A stretch of DNA of 64,000 bases from Nitrospira sp. (GTDB lineage Bacteria > Nitrospirota > Nitrospiria > Nitrospirales > Nitrospiraceae). Position 1 is the first letter of the stretch, and each line of letters starts with the position of its first letter. Of this stretch, positions 44,095-52,643 are shown piece by piece. The stretch lies in contig JARFXP010000003.1 of assembly GCA_029194675.1 (NCBI GenBank), forward strand, positions 558,001-622,000, in the 5' to 3' direction. A model generated the notes under the pieces. It saw only the letters and a program-made list of their open reading frames with translations. It was not told the DNA's origin and searched no databases. Both the position numbers and the translations under genes were made by a program.

Positions 44095-44361
44095 TCAGTA
44101 GGTTTTCTGAAAATCCGGCTTGCTGAGGATGCGTGCGATATCGATGCGGATCCCGGACCGCTTGAACACGACTCGATAATCACCGGCCCTCAATCGGTAG
44201 AGCACTTCCTTAAAGCCTTGCAACTTCTTGATGCGTTTTCCGTCGGGGATGGGATTACCGGCAAGACGGGCGCAGTCGGTGAGAATCTGATTCACGATCT
44301 TGTCAGGGAAACTGTCGAGGTCTCGTTGGGCCTGTTCGGAAAGAAAGACCTGGAAGGTCAC
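44095..44361 (-). CDS. RelE/ParE-family toxin (mRNA interferase type)
   Basis: 88 aa from GTG 44361. TFQVFLSEQAQRDLDSFPDK, DGKRIKKLQGFKEVLYRLRA, then GDYRVVFKRSGIRIDIARI fit the RelE fold; Arg and Lys residues in the central strands are the usual catalytic or RNA-contact type, and the C-terminal Tyr is present (PDFQKTY). It cuts mRNA on the ribosome when free of antitoxin. The start overlaps the antitoxin stop (GTGA). Confidence 0.85.
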   Translation of the reverse strand: MTFQVFLSEQAQRDLDSFPDKIVNQILTDCARLAGNPIPDGKRIKKLQGFKEVLYRLRAGDYRVVFKRSGIRIDIARILSKPDFQKTY

Positions 44362-44633
44362 GCGCGCCGGACCTTTTTCCTAATCCGCTTCACCTTGTAG
44401 TCGGACAACGCCATCGTTCGGCCCGCACGGATATCTCTGAGGCCTTCTTCGATCTTCTTGCGAAGCTTTGGACTATAGGCCAGCAAGGCATCCTCGATGT
44501 CGTCTTCGGTCACAGGAACCAGCATCGCAGTCGGCCGCCCGTGCGTGGTCACGAGGACCGTATTGCCTCGCTCGACGGTTCTGAGCATTTCGGAAGTCTT
44601 GGTCTTGAGTTCCCGCACGTTGGTAAATTTCAC
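44358..44633 (-). CDS. Phd/YefM-family antitoxin
   Basis: 91 aa from GTG 44633, preferred because AGAGGA lies five bases upstream and the protein then starts VKFTNVRELKTKTSEML, like YefM (MKFTNVRELK). DNA-binding N-terminus with NTVLVTTHGRPTAMLVPV; the C-terminal helix DIEDALLAYSPKLRKKIEEG and the basic tail (YKVKRIRKKVRR) wrap the toxin. The antitoxin and complex are expected to repress the shared promoter to its right. Confidence 0.83.
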   Translation of the reverse strand: MKFTNVRELKTKTSEMLRTVERGNTVLVTTHGRPTAMLVPVTEDDIEDALLAYSPKLRKKIEEGLRDIRAGRTMALSDYKVKRIRKKVRRA

Positions 44634-44925
44634 GAGTTCCTCTTCTGTGGTTACAAGTGTGACCACATGGTAAAGTCTCACCCTAACGAAGTCAAGGACG
44701 TGTGGGCTATGGAGAAGGCAGATACTGGATTGTAAAGAATATGTCCCAGGAGACCTCATCTCGGACGCCCTCGTACAAGGAGGCGAGAGTTGTTCTATTT
44801 CAAGCCGTCATGGTCCGGTTTGTGATGCCACTACCATCCCGACGGCCCGACCATAGGTCGCCGACGATCCAGCTTTTGCATATAATGCTTCGCGATCCGC
44901 TTTCTCCATATCTATCGGAGCTGTG

Positions 44926-45890
44926 ATGCCTGAAACCCTGTCGGTCCAGTGTTGCATTGCCGGAGGAGGGCCGGCCGGGATGATGCTGGGGCTCCTGCTG
45001 GCCCGGGCCGGCGTCTCGGTGGTTGTCCTGGAAAAGCACGCGGATTTTCTCAGGGATTTTCGCGGCGACACCTTGCACCCCTCAACGTTGGAAATCATGC
45101 ACGAGTTGGGCCTACTCGAACGATTCCTGCGATTGCCTCACCAAAAGGTGATGCGGATCAACGCGCGGTTCGGAGATCTGGAATTCACGGTGGCGGATTT
45201 CTCTCATCTGCCGACCCAATGCCGTTACGTGGCCTTCATGCCACAGTGGGACTTTCTCAACTTTCTCGTGGAGGTGGGGAGCGGGTATCCAAGTATTCAC
45301 GTCCGAATGAGTGCGGAAGTGACGGATGTGATCGAGACCGGAGGTTCAGTCGTAGGGCTTCGCGCTGAAACGCCGAAGGGGCCGCTGAACGTTCGGGCCT
45401 CGCTCGTTGTGGGGGCCGACGGCCGATACTCTGTTGTCCGCAAGAGAGCGGGGCTTTCTGTAGAAGAATTCGGTGCTCCGATGGATGTGCTCTGGTTCCG
45501 ACTGTCACGCAATCCCGAGGACCCGGTCGATCCGATGGGCCGTTTCGATGCCGGCCGGATCTTCATCATGTTGAACCGAGGTGACTACTGGCAGTGCGGC
45601 TTCGTCATTGCCAAGGGAACACTGGGCGAAATTCGAGCGCAAGGCCTCCCGCTGTTCCGCGACAGTGTGGCGAAGTTGGCCCCGTTTGCCGCAGACCGCG
45701 TACACGAGCTACAAGACTGGGAACCGATCAAACTGCTGACCGTACAAGTCGATCGGTTGCGGCAGTGGTATAAGCCTGGGCTGCTCTGTATCGGAGATGC
45801 GGCTCACGCCATGTCGCCGGTCGGGGGAGTCGGAATCAACCTGGCGATTCAGGATGCGGTGGCGGCGGCTAATCTGCTGGACCAACCGTT
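44926..45890 (+). repeat. ~965-bp homogenised segment, copy 1
   Basis: Nearly identical to 48028-48992 (offset 3,102 bp). I see only scattered changes, for example GGGCCGGCC versus GGTCCTGCC early on. Similarity drops sharply after GCGGCTAATCTG and upstream of the ATG. Confidence 0.85.
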
Positions 45891-46155
45891 GCGTGAAGGG
45901 CGAATGACCGAGGCGGATTTGGCCAAGGTGCAGGCCCGCCGTGTGTGGCCTACTCAGCTGACTCAACAGGCCCAACTCATCATCCAGAATCGCGTCATCA
46001 GACATGTGCTGGATAGCAAGGGTACGCTGCCAGCTCCTTGGGCCGTCCGGCTCCTTGCGCGGTTTCCCTTCCTTCGGCGTGTCCCTGCTAGGCTGATTGG
46101 CCTTGGCGTCCGGCCTGAGCGTGTACGAACGCCGGTCGGCTATCCCTTAAGCTGA
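44926..46155 (+). CDS. FAD-dependent monooxygenase, copy 1
   Basis: 409 aa group A flavoprotein hydroxylase. The dinucleotide fold CCIAGGGPAGMMLGLLLARA (GxGxxG type, ~8-27) is followed by VVLEKHADFLRDFRGDTL, a substrate-side DG motif (VGADGRYSVVRKRAG), and GDAAHAMSPVGGVGINLAIQD (FAD ribityl site). It resembles UbiH/PHBH-like enzymes; the substrate is unknown. A near-identical paralogue lies 3.1 kb downstream. The 3' end overlaps the HipA gene by 16 bp. Confidence 0.86.
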   Translation: MPETLSVQCCIAGGGPAGMMLGLLLARAGVSVVVLEKHADFLRDFRGDTLHPSTLEIMHELGLLERFLRLPHQKVMRINARFGDLEFTVADFSHLPTQCRYVAFMPQWDFLNFLVEVGSGYPSIHVRMSAEVTDVIETGGSVVGLRAETPKGPLNVRASLVVGADGRYSVVRKRAGLSVEEFGAPMDVLWFRLSRNPEDPVDPMGRFDAGRIFIMLNRGDYWQCGFVIAKGTLGEIRAQGLPLFRDSVAKLAPFAADRVHELQDWEPIKLLTVQVDRLRQWYKPGLLCIGDAAHAMSPVGGVGINLAIQDAVAAANLLDQPLREGRMTEADLAKVQARRVWPTQLTQQAQLIIQNRVIRHVLDSKGTLPAPWAVRLLARFPFLRRVPARLIGLGVRPERVRTPVGYPLS

Positions 46156-47447
46156 TCCAAGCGCCCCATCACACCCCTACTGACTGATGCATGAAGAACT
46201 GTTGGGAAATTCTCCGGCAACACGCTCTCAACTTTTTGAAGCGCGTGCGGCGCAGTCTCCACCATTTCTTCGATCACAGCCAGCACCACCGATTCCGCCA
46301 GGCCCGTCGCTTTCCCTGTCTGGACGAAATGTCGACCCCGGATCTCGCCGATCCGATAATGGCGATTCGTGCCGACCGACATGGAGAGCCTCATGTGTCT
46401 ACGGTCGATCTGTCGCCCATCGAAGCTCGGCTGCGCGGTCAGGACATCATAGAGCGGCGTCAGGTGATAGCGGCCCCCTGGGCTGAGAAAGATGCTGAAA
46501 TTCTTCGCGTGCCCGTCTGTTGCGCCAATCAGCCAGAAAAATATCTGTGCCTTCAAGACGGTGATCCGGTCTACTGCCGGCTGATCGCTCCCTTTCAACA
46601 AGTCCAGAATCCGGACCAGTCCAGGTCCTCCCTCGCTTTGATATTTTCTGGTTGGCGGAACGGACAATGCCTGACAACAATCCTCCTGTGGCAAGCGCAA
46701 GAGTCGTTTGTCTTTCGTCCACCGCCGGTCGAATCGCTCGATGACCAACGCTCGGCTGTCCCCAAATGTGTGCATCTCCGCCTTGTTCACCGGCAAGCCG
46801 AAGGCTTCTCCCAGTTTCAGGCAGTAAAACTCGTTCTCGACACTGTCCGATAGGTCGAGGCCGTTGGGTAGACGCCCAATCTGTTTCTTGATGATATGCG
46901 TGGTCGGTGTAGTACCTGTCGGCTTCCACCACCGGCCTTTATGCCGCAGCAGTGCGGTTTTTTCCTGTGCCCCGGCCACAGAAATCCTGAACGCCTCATC
47001 GCGGCTCAACCCCAGTGGGGCCTGCGAAAGGCCACGGAGCAGTTTTTCAATCGCGGTATCAGTAATGGTTTCTCCCTTGATCGTGGCTGTGTCACCCTCA
47101 TCGGCATCATCGATCCCCGTGAATTGCAACGCGCCGACGCAATCCCGACCAATGGCCGCGAGCAGGCTATAGAAATCCGTTCCAGCCGCTCCTACTCTTT
47201 CGGCGACAAGCCGCCTCAGCACGTCGGAATCCGGCAAGAGATTCTCGAACACCGCCCCGACAACCTCTCCTCTATAGGCATCCTCCCGCAATGGAAGCGA
47301 CAACGAGACTGGTAGCGCGTGCTCCCACTCCAACCAATGAGCGTCATACTGAAAATCGATCGCGCCGGTGGACGATTTGCTGAGCCGACCGACCAGCCGG
47401 TTGTTCAGCAGCACGCGCAACGGCGCATGGGTGCGGCGGCGTGCCAT
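46140..47447 (-). CDS. hipA: HipA-family kinase toxin
   Basis: Serine/threonine kinase of 435 aa whose E. coli relative phosphorylates glutamyl-tRNA synthetase and causes growth arrest. N-terminal part (LNNRLVGRLSKSSTGAIDFQ, LPVSLSLPLREDAYRGE, FFENLLPDS-like block). Core: ISVAGAQEKTALLRH (ATP-binding loop), FIGATDGHAKNFSIFL region (catalytic Asp in TDGHAKN), then HLTPLYDVLTA (metal-binding Asp). Full length. The start overlaps the end of HipB, so it is coupled. It sits between the two FAD monooxygenase copies. Confidence 0.88.
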   Translation of the reverse strand: MARRRTHAPLRVLLNNRLVGRLSKSSTGAIDFQYDAHWLEWEHALPVSLSLPLREDAYRGEVVGAVFENLLPDSDVLRRLVAERVGAAGTDFYSLLAAIGRDCVGALQFTGIDDADEGDTATIKGETITDTAIEKLLRGLSQAPLGLSRDEAFRISVAGAQEKTALLRHKGRWWKPTGTTPTTHIIKKQIGRLPNGLDLSDSVENEFYCLKLGEAFGLPVNKAEMHTFGDSRALVIERFDRRWTKDKRLLRLPQEDCCQALSVPPTRKYQSEGGPGLVRILDLLKGSDQPAVDRITVLKAQIFFWLIGATDGHAKNFSIFLSPGGRYHLTPLYDVLTAQPSFDGRQIDRRHMRLSMSVGTNRHYRIGEIRGRHFVQTGKATGLAESVVLAVIEEMVETAPHALQKVESVLPENFPTVLHASVSRGVMGRLDQLKG

Positions 47448-47698
47448 CAGAAAATCTCCTCAATATCGGCCGCCCGGCCTTTGGATCGCGGCGCAATTTG
47501 GAATTCCAATTCGAGCGCAGCCAGCACGCTGAGGATGGTTTCCATCGTCGTCGATGGATTCCCCGTCTCGATCAGAGAGATTGTCTCCTGCCGAAGACCG
47601 GCCTTTTCTCCCAGTTGCGTTTGACTGAGTCCCTGTTTCTTCCTGATACGCCTGATCAGATTTCCTATCTGTCTCGGATCTCGTGCAAGATCACCCAT
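47447..47698 (-). CDS. hipB: HipB-like XRE-family antitoxin
   Basis: 83 aa from ATG 47698 (AGGAG upstream). HTH_XRE: QIGNLIRRIRKKQGLSQTQL, then GEKAGLRQETISLIETG, NPSTTMETILSVLAAL. It binds DNA and holds HipA inactive. A perfect palindrome just upstream is a likely operator. The stop overlaps the HipA start. Confidence 0.88.
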   Translation of the reverse strand: MGDLARDPRQIGNLIRRIRKKQGLSQTQLGEKAGLRQETISLIETGNPSTTMETILSVLAALELEFQIAPRSKGRAADIEEIF

Positions 47699-47712
47699 AA
47701 CTCCTCCGTTGT

Positions 47713-47725
47713 GCGCATTATGCGC
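47713..47725. promoter_or_regulatory. hipBA operator palindrome
   Basis: GCGCATTATGCGC is a perfect inverted repeat around a central T, 15 bp before the HipB start. HipB-type repressors bind such sites upstream of their own operon. A related half-site (AACGCATATG) lies about 40 bp further out. Confidence 0.6.
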
Positions 47726-48027
47726 CATTCACGATATCATGACAATATAGCGATTAACGCATATGTCCTATTTATGAACCAAAGGCGATAAGTTCAACGC
47801 TTCGGGGGTTCCGGTGAGTTCGACGGCATATACAATGTGACAGGGCAGGAAACCTAAAAGGCTGGTGCGACAGCGAGGACGACGCAGCTGCAAGCTATAT
47901 CCCCAGTTCTTCCGATAGTCGAACTTCCGACTCGTCGAGAATCTCTTCCAGGCAGATGAAGCAGGGAAAGGAATTTTCAGCTTATAATCCCCGCTATCCG
48001 CTTTCTTCACTTATGGTCGGAGATCTG

Positions 48028-48992
48028 ATGCCTGAAACCCTGTCGGTCCAGTGTTGCATTGCCGGAGGAGGTCCTGCCGGGATGATGCTGGGGCTCCTGC
48101 TGGCCCGGGCCGGCGTCTCGGTGGTTGTCCTGGAAAAGCACGCGGATTTTCTCAGGGATTTTCGCGGCGACACCTTGCACCCCTCAACGTTGGAAATCAT
48201 GCACGAGTTGGGCCTACTCGAACGATTCCTGCGATTGCCTCACCAAAAGGTGATGCGGATCAACGCGCGGTTCGGAGATCTGGAATTCACGGTGGCGGAT
48301 TTCTCTCATCTGCCGACCCAATGCCGTTACGTGGCCTTCATGCCACAGTGGGACTTTCTCAACTTTCTCGTGGAGGTGGGGAGCGGGTATCCAAGTATTC
48401 ACGTCCGAATGAGTGCGGAAGTGACGGATGTGATCGAGACCGGAGGTTCAGTCGTAGGGCTTCGCGCTGAAACGCCGAAGGGGCCGCTGAACGTTCGGGC
48501 CTCGCTCGTTGTGGGGGCCGACGGCCGATACTCTGTTGTCCGCAAGAGAGCGGGGCTTTCTGTAGAAGAATTCGGTGCTCCGATGGATGTGCTCTGGTTC
48601 CGACTGTCACGCAATCCCGAGGACCCGGTCGATCCGATGGGCCGTTTCGATGCCGGCCGGATCTTCATCATGTTGAACCGAGGTGACTACTGGCAGTGCG
48701 GCTTCGTCATTGCCAAGGGAACACTGGGCGAAATTCGAGCGCAAGGCCTCCCGCTGTTCCGCGACAGTGTGGCGAAGTTGGCCCCGTTTGCCGCAGACCG
48801 CGTACACGAGCTACAAGACTGGGAACCGATCAAACTGCTGACCGTACAAGTCGATCGGTTGCGGCAGTGGTATAAGCCTGGGCTGCTCTGTATCGGAGAT
48901 GCGGCTCACGCCATGTCGCCGGTCGGGGGAGTCGGAATCAACCTGGCGATTCAGGATGCGGTGGCGGCGGCTAATCTGTTATGGCAACCATT
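48028..48992 (+). repeat. ~965-bp homogenised segment, copy 2
   Basis: Counterpart of 44926-45890, in direct orientation, separated by the HipBA module. Confidence 0.85.
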
Positions 48993-49245
48993 GCGTGAAG
49001 GGAGAGTGACCGAGGCGGATTTGGCCAAGGTGCAGGCCCGCCGTGTGTGGCCTACTCAGCTGACTCAACGGGCCCAGCTCATTATCCAGAACCGTGTCAT
49101 CAGGCCTGTGTTGGATAGCAAGGGTCCGCTGCCGCCTCCTTGTGCCGTCCGGCTTCTGGCACGGTTCCCCTTTCTACGCCGTATCCCCGCCAGGATGATC
49201 GGGCTTGGAGTCCGACCTGAGCATGTACGGACGGCGGTGTACTGA
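48028..49245 (+). CDS. FAD-dependent monooxygenase, copy 2
   Basis: 405 aa; same enzyme family as 44926-46155 and identical at protein level until about residue 320 (AAANLL), then about 85-90% identical (WQPLREGRVTEAD, VLDSKGPLPPPCAVR). All FAD motifs are retained, so both copies should fold. The end differs (RTAVY versus RTPVGYPLS). It lies upstream of the DapF-like gene, 91 bp away. Two functional paralogues or a dosage effect are possible. Confidence 0.86.
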   Translation: MPETLSVQCCIAGGGPAGMMLGLLLARAGVSVVVLEKHADFLRDFRGDTLHPSTLEIMHELGLLERFLRLPHQKVMRINARFGDLEFTVADFSHLPTQCRYVAFMPQWDFLNFLVEVGSGYPSIHVRMSAEVTDVIETGGSVVGLRAETPKGPLNVRASLVVGADGRYSVVRKRAGLSVEEFGAPMDVLWFRLSRNPEDPVDPMGRFDAGRIFIMLNRGDYWQCGFVIAKGTLGEIRAQGLPLFRDSVAKLAPFAADRVHELQDWEPIKLLTVQVDRLRQWYKPGLLCIGDAAHAMSPVGGVGINLAIQDAVAAANLLWQPLREGRVTEADLAKVQARRVWPTQLTQRAQLIIQNRVIRPVLDSKGPLPPPCAVRLLARFPFLRRIPARMIGLGVRPEHVRTAVY

Positions 49246-49336
49246 ATCATCTTCGCCCATTGACGATTCCGTATCCCCACAGTATTGTTCCCCCGCTTCA
49301 CGCGGCACGAACGATGAGACACCAAAGGAGCTTGGC

Positions 49337-50206
49337 ATGAAGAACGGTTTTTTTCGAGGACATGGGCTCGGCAATGACTATTTAGTAGTGGATCCCAAGG
49401 AAATGACCGTTAAATTGACTGCCAAGAACATCAAAACTATTTGCAACCGCAACTGGGGAGTAGGCAGTGACGGGATTTTAGCCTTGGTCCCCTCTAAGAA
49501 GGCCGATTTCGGACTGCGCATTTTCAACCCGGATGGCAGCGAGGCGGAAAAATCGGGGAACGGCCTCAGAATCTTTGCGCGCTATCTCCACGCGACCGGT
49601 AAAACGAAGAAGAAGCATTTCACAGTCGAGACCAGGGGTGGCCTCGTCACAATCGACCTGCACCTCGATCGGCTCGGGGATGCGAGCGCGGCAACCGTTG
49701 AGATGGGGATCGCCACGTTCAAACCGGATGCTCTCCCCTGTTCACTTGACGTGCCCGAGTTGATTCAGCAGCCGATCGAAGCAGCCGGACGAGCCCTGAC
49801 TTTTACCGGCGTGAGCGTCGGCAATCCCCATTGTATCGTCTTCAAGCCCGCCGGAGAATCCTGGTCCCGGGAAGAACTCGTGGCGTTGGGGCCGGCCCTA
49901 GAAAACCACGAGCTGTTTCCTAAACGGACGAACGTGCAGCTGGCTGTTCCAACCGGACCTAAGGAAATCTCCATTCTGATTTGGGAGCGTGGCGCAGGCG
50001 AGACGCAGGCCTCTGGCTCTTCATCCTGCGCTGCTGCCAGCGCCGCGGTACGCCTAGGACTCGTGAGGAGCCCCGTCACCGTGAAGATGCCGGGTGGGGT
50101 TCTGAATATCGATGTGGCTCCAGACTTCAGCCTCACCATGAAAGGGCCGGTGGCCGAAGTCGCGCGAGGCGCGCTGAGCCCCTCGTTCGTGCGCGGGCTC
50201 AAGTAG
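49337..50206 (+). CDS. dapF: diaminopimelate epimerase-like protein lacking both catalytic cysteines
   Basis: 289 aa from ATG 49337 (AAAGGAG upstream). DapF fold: FFRGHGLGNDYLVVD, NWGVGSDGILAL, NPDGSEAEKSGNGLRIF, VSVGNPHCIVF, and ERGAGETQASGSSSCAAA. DapF interconverts LL- and meso-diaminopimelate with two cysteines (E. coli Cys73 and Cys217). Here both positions are serine: Ser73 in KSGNG and Ser226 in ASGSS; the next Cys (231) is retained. The symbol marks the family only. It may be an altered epimerase or racemase, or another isomerase. Downstream of FAD copy 2. Confidence 0.78.
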   Translation: MKNGFFRGHGLGNDYLVVDPKEMTVKLTAKNIKTICNRNWGVGSDGILALVPSKKADFGLRIFNPDGSEAEKSGNGLRIFARYLHATGKTKKKHFTVETRGGLVTIDLHLDRLGDASAATVEMGIATFKPDALPCSLDVPELIQQPIEAAGRALTFTGVSVGNPHCIVFKPAGESWSREELVALGPALENHELFPKRTNVQLAVPTGPKEISILIWERGAGETQASGSSSCAAASAAVRLGLVRSPVTVKMPGGVLNIDVAPDFSLTMKGPVAEVARGALSPSFVRGLK

Positions 50207-50558
50207 AGCCGACGATGTGCAGGTTATGGCCCACAGGGCGGCGATCCGGATGCGCGATCTTTGAGCTCTGTCGCACGCTAGCCCGCATTGCTCATAACGG
50301 TTCGTCGCGAAAACGCGAAGACGCGTCGTGAGACGGGCAAGCGCAGCTACGACGGAGGGAGTCATACTTGAAACAGTATGTTGACCGACTGAGCGGCGAG
50401 CACGCCCGTTGCCACAGCGTCTTCGCGTTTGCAGCAGAAGCGGTCATAATTATCCGGGCTAGGTTTGCCCGTTGTGAGCGCGTATAATAGGCCCGTCTAT
50501 CCTGGTCGAAGGAATAATCGAGCCATCTGAAATCCCACCACCGCGCGACGAGGGGAAG
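50207..50558. other. intergenic region holding a large palindromic element
   Basis: Between the DapF-like gene and a sensor kinase. Its main content is the palindrome listed separately; no gene seen. The last ~90 bp should carry the kinase promoter. Confidence 0.55.
50293..50450. repeat. ~158-bp imperfect palindrome (MITE/REP-like)
   Basis: Two-fold symmetric about 50371: AAACGCGAAGACGC at 50311-50324 pairs perfectly with GCGTCTTCGCGTTT at 50417-50430, and an inner hairpin CATACT/AGTATG closes a 6-nt loop. The outer arms match at roughly 70%. It codes for nothing and could fold as a long stem in RNA or single-stranded DNA. Confidence 0.7.
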
Positions 50559-52532
50559 ATGGACGATCCGCTCGACTCCGCACAAGACCTCTCCACCGAA
50601 CTCCAACAGCTACGCTGCTCCGTCCTTGAGCTCCAACGAGAGCTGCTGACGCAGAAGAGCAAGGAGACCAAACCGGTAACCTCGCTGGCACACTTCACGG
50701 CGCTGTCCCATATGCTGGAATCGGCCCTCCTCTTCGAAAACGCCGCGCGGCGGATTACCTTCATCAACGAAACATTCTGCGCGATGTTCGACATCTCCGA
50801 GCCCGACTCCCTCATCGGCCTGGACAGCCGGGCCGCCATCGAGCGGGTCCAAGCTTTCTGTGCGGACCCGACCCGCTTTCTGTCCCAAATCGAGCGCGTG
50901 GTGGGCGGGCAGGTGCCGCTCAATGGCGAAGAGATCCGACTCGCAGACGGTCGATGGCTGGTGCAGGATTATGCCCCCGTCATGGTGGACGGGACCTGCG
51001 CGTGGCATGTCTGGAGCTATCGGGACATCACTGAGCGCAAGCGGACGAAGATAGCCCTGAGTGAGAGCGAATCGCGGTTCAGGATGATGGAGGATACCGC
51101 GCAGGTTCTGATCTGGGTGGCAGGTCCCGACAAGCTCTGTACCTATTTCAACCAGGGCTGGCTCGATTATACGGGCCGGACGTTGGAGCAGGAACTCGGC
51201 AACGGCTGGGCCGAGGGCGTGCACCCGGACGATCTTGCCCGCTGTCTGAAAACCTACGAAGAGGCCTTCGATCGCCGGGAACCCTTCCAGATGGAATACC
51301 GCCTGCGCAAGGCGAACGGCGAGTATGGATGGATTCTCGATAGCGGCACCCCTCGCCGGCTCCCGAACGGCGGGTTCGCCGGCTACATCAGCTCCGGCAT
51401 CGACATCACTGAACAGAAGCAGGCGCAGGCGGTGCTGGAAAGCATCGTGAGGGGAACGGCTTCCGTGACGGGCGAGGAGTTTTTCCAGGTCCTGGTGCAG
51501 CAGCTCGCCGCAACGCTGGATGCCCGCTTCTCTCTCGTCACCAAGCTGGTCGGCGGGTCACGAACCAGGTTGCGCACCCTCGCTGTGTGGCATGGCGCTG
51601 GCCCCGGACGGAATTTCGAATACGACACGCGCGGCACTCCTTGTGAAGTCGTACTCGCACAGGGCTCTGCCTGTTATCTGACGGGGGTCTGCGCGCTGTT
51701 TCCCGACGATCAGGATCTGGTCAAGCTGGAGGCGGAAGGGTATCTTGGGCATGTGCTGCGCGACGCACAAGGCGTGCCGATCGGACATCTCTGCGTGGTG
51801 ACGAAGGCACCGTTGCGGATCGGAGACCAAGGCTTGTCCATTATGGCGGTCTTTGCCGCCCGCGCCGCGGCGGAACTCGAGCGCAAGCAGGCCGAAGAGA
51901 CGCTGCGCCGATCGTATGAGGAGCGCGAGCGGATCAGCCACGATTTGCACGACGGTATCCTGCAATCGCTCTATGCGATCGGGCTGGGGTTGGAAGCGAT
52001 GAAACGACGTGTGAAACCCGCCACGCGAGTCCTGCTTGAGCAGCTGGACGACTCCATCATGCAGCTCAATGCCTTGGTGCGGGAAGTCCGTGGTTTCATC
52101 ACCCACATGACGATGCCCGCCGAGGATACCTGGGACATTACCCAGACGCTTCAGGCGTTGAGGGGAGCCTTCGCTGCGACGGAGGCCGGCGACATCGCCA
52201 TCCAGGTCGAACCTGCCGTCGCCGCTTCGTTCTCATCTGAGCAATCTGCCCACCTGGTGAAGTTCGTCAGGGAGGCGCTGAGCAACAGCATGCGGCATGC
52301 GCACGCCGCGCGCCGGTCCGTCACGCTGGGCCGGTCTCGCAAAGGGATTCGCCTGGAAATTCGCGACGACGGCGTCGGTTTTCGCGTGAGCCAGCGTCGA
52401 GGGGTCGGCATGGGATTGTCCACGATGCAGGCGCGGGCGAAAAAACTGGGAGGCCGTCTCTCCATCATCTCGCGACCGGGACGCGGCACGCGCGTGGCGC
52501 TCGATCTCCCCCGCAACCCGCCTTCATCATGA
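50559..52532 (+). CDS. multi-PAS/GAF sensor histidine kinase (NarL type), orphan
   Basis: 657 aa, no membrane segment, so probably cytoplasmic. N-terminal coiled coil (~8-35), PAS 1 (~44-165), PAS 2 with PAC (~170-295; TYFNQGWLDYTGRTLEQELG), a GAF-like domain (~300-450), HisKA_3 with phospho-acceptor His464 in ISHDLHDGILQSLYAIGLGL, and the HATPase ([43 protein letters not shown]). No regulator gene is adjacent; the NarL-type regulators at 59-63 kb are candidates. The signal is unknown. Confidence 0.88.
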   Translation: MDDPLDSAQDLSTELQQLRCSVLELQRELLTQKSKETKPVTSLAHFTALSHMLESALLFENAARRITFINETFCAMFDISEPDSLIGLDSRAAIERVQAFCADPTRFLSQIERVVGGQVPLNGEEIRLADGRWLVQDYAPVMVDGTCAWHVWSYRDITERKRTKIALSESESRFRMMEDTAQVLIWVAGPDKLCTYFNQGWLDYTGRTLEQELGNGWAEGVHPDDLARCLKTYEEAFDRREPFQMEYRLRKANGEYGWILDSGTPRRLPNGGFAGYISSGIDITEQKQAQAVLESIVRGTASVTGEEFFQVLVQQLAATLDARFSLVTKLVGGSRTRLRTLAVWHGAGPGRNFEYDTRGTPCEVVLAQGSACYLTGVCALFPDDQDLVKLEAEGYLGHVLRDAQGVPIGHLCVVTKAPLRIGDQGLSIMAVFAARAAAELERKQAEETLRRSYEERERISHDLHDGILQSLYAIGLGLEAMKRRVKPATRVLLEQLDDSIMQLNALVREVRGFITHMTMPAEDTWDITQTLQALRGAFAATEAGDIAIQVEPAVAASFSSEQSAHLVKFVREALSNSMRHAHAARRSVTLGRSRKGIRLEIRDDGVGFRVSQRRGVGMGLSTMQARAKKLGGRLSIISRPGRGTRVALDLPRNPPSS

Positions 52533-52643
52533 TGGGTCGCTGCCAACTTGCTCCCGGCAGACGCGCGGTTCAGCAAAAGGGTTCGTCAACCGTGGAGAAG
52601 AGCGAACGAGTTTCTTGATGCCCTTTCGATTGACGATTGACGC

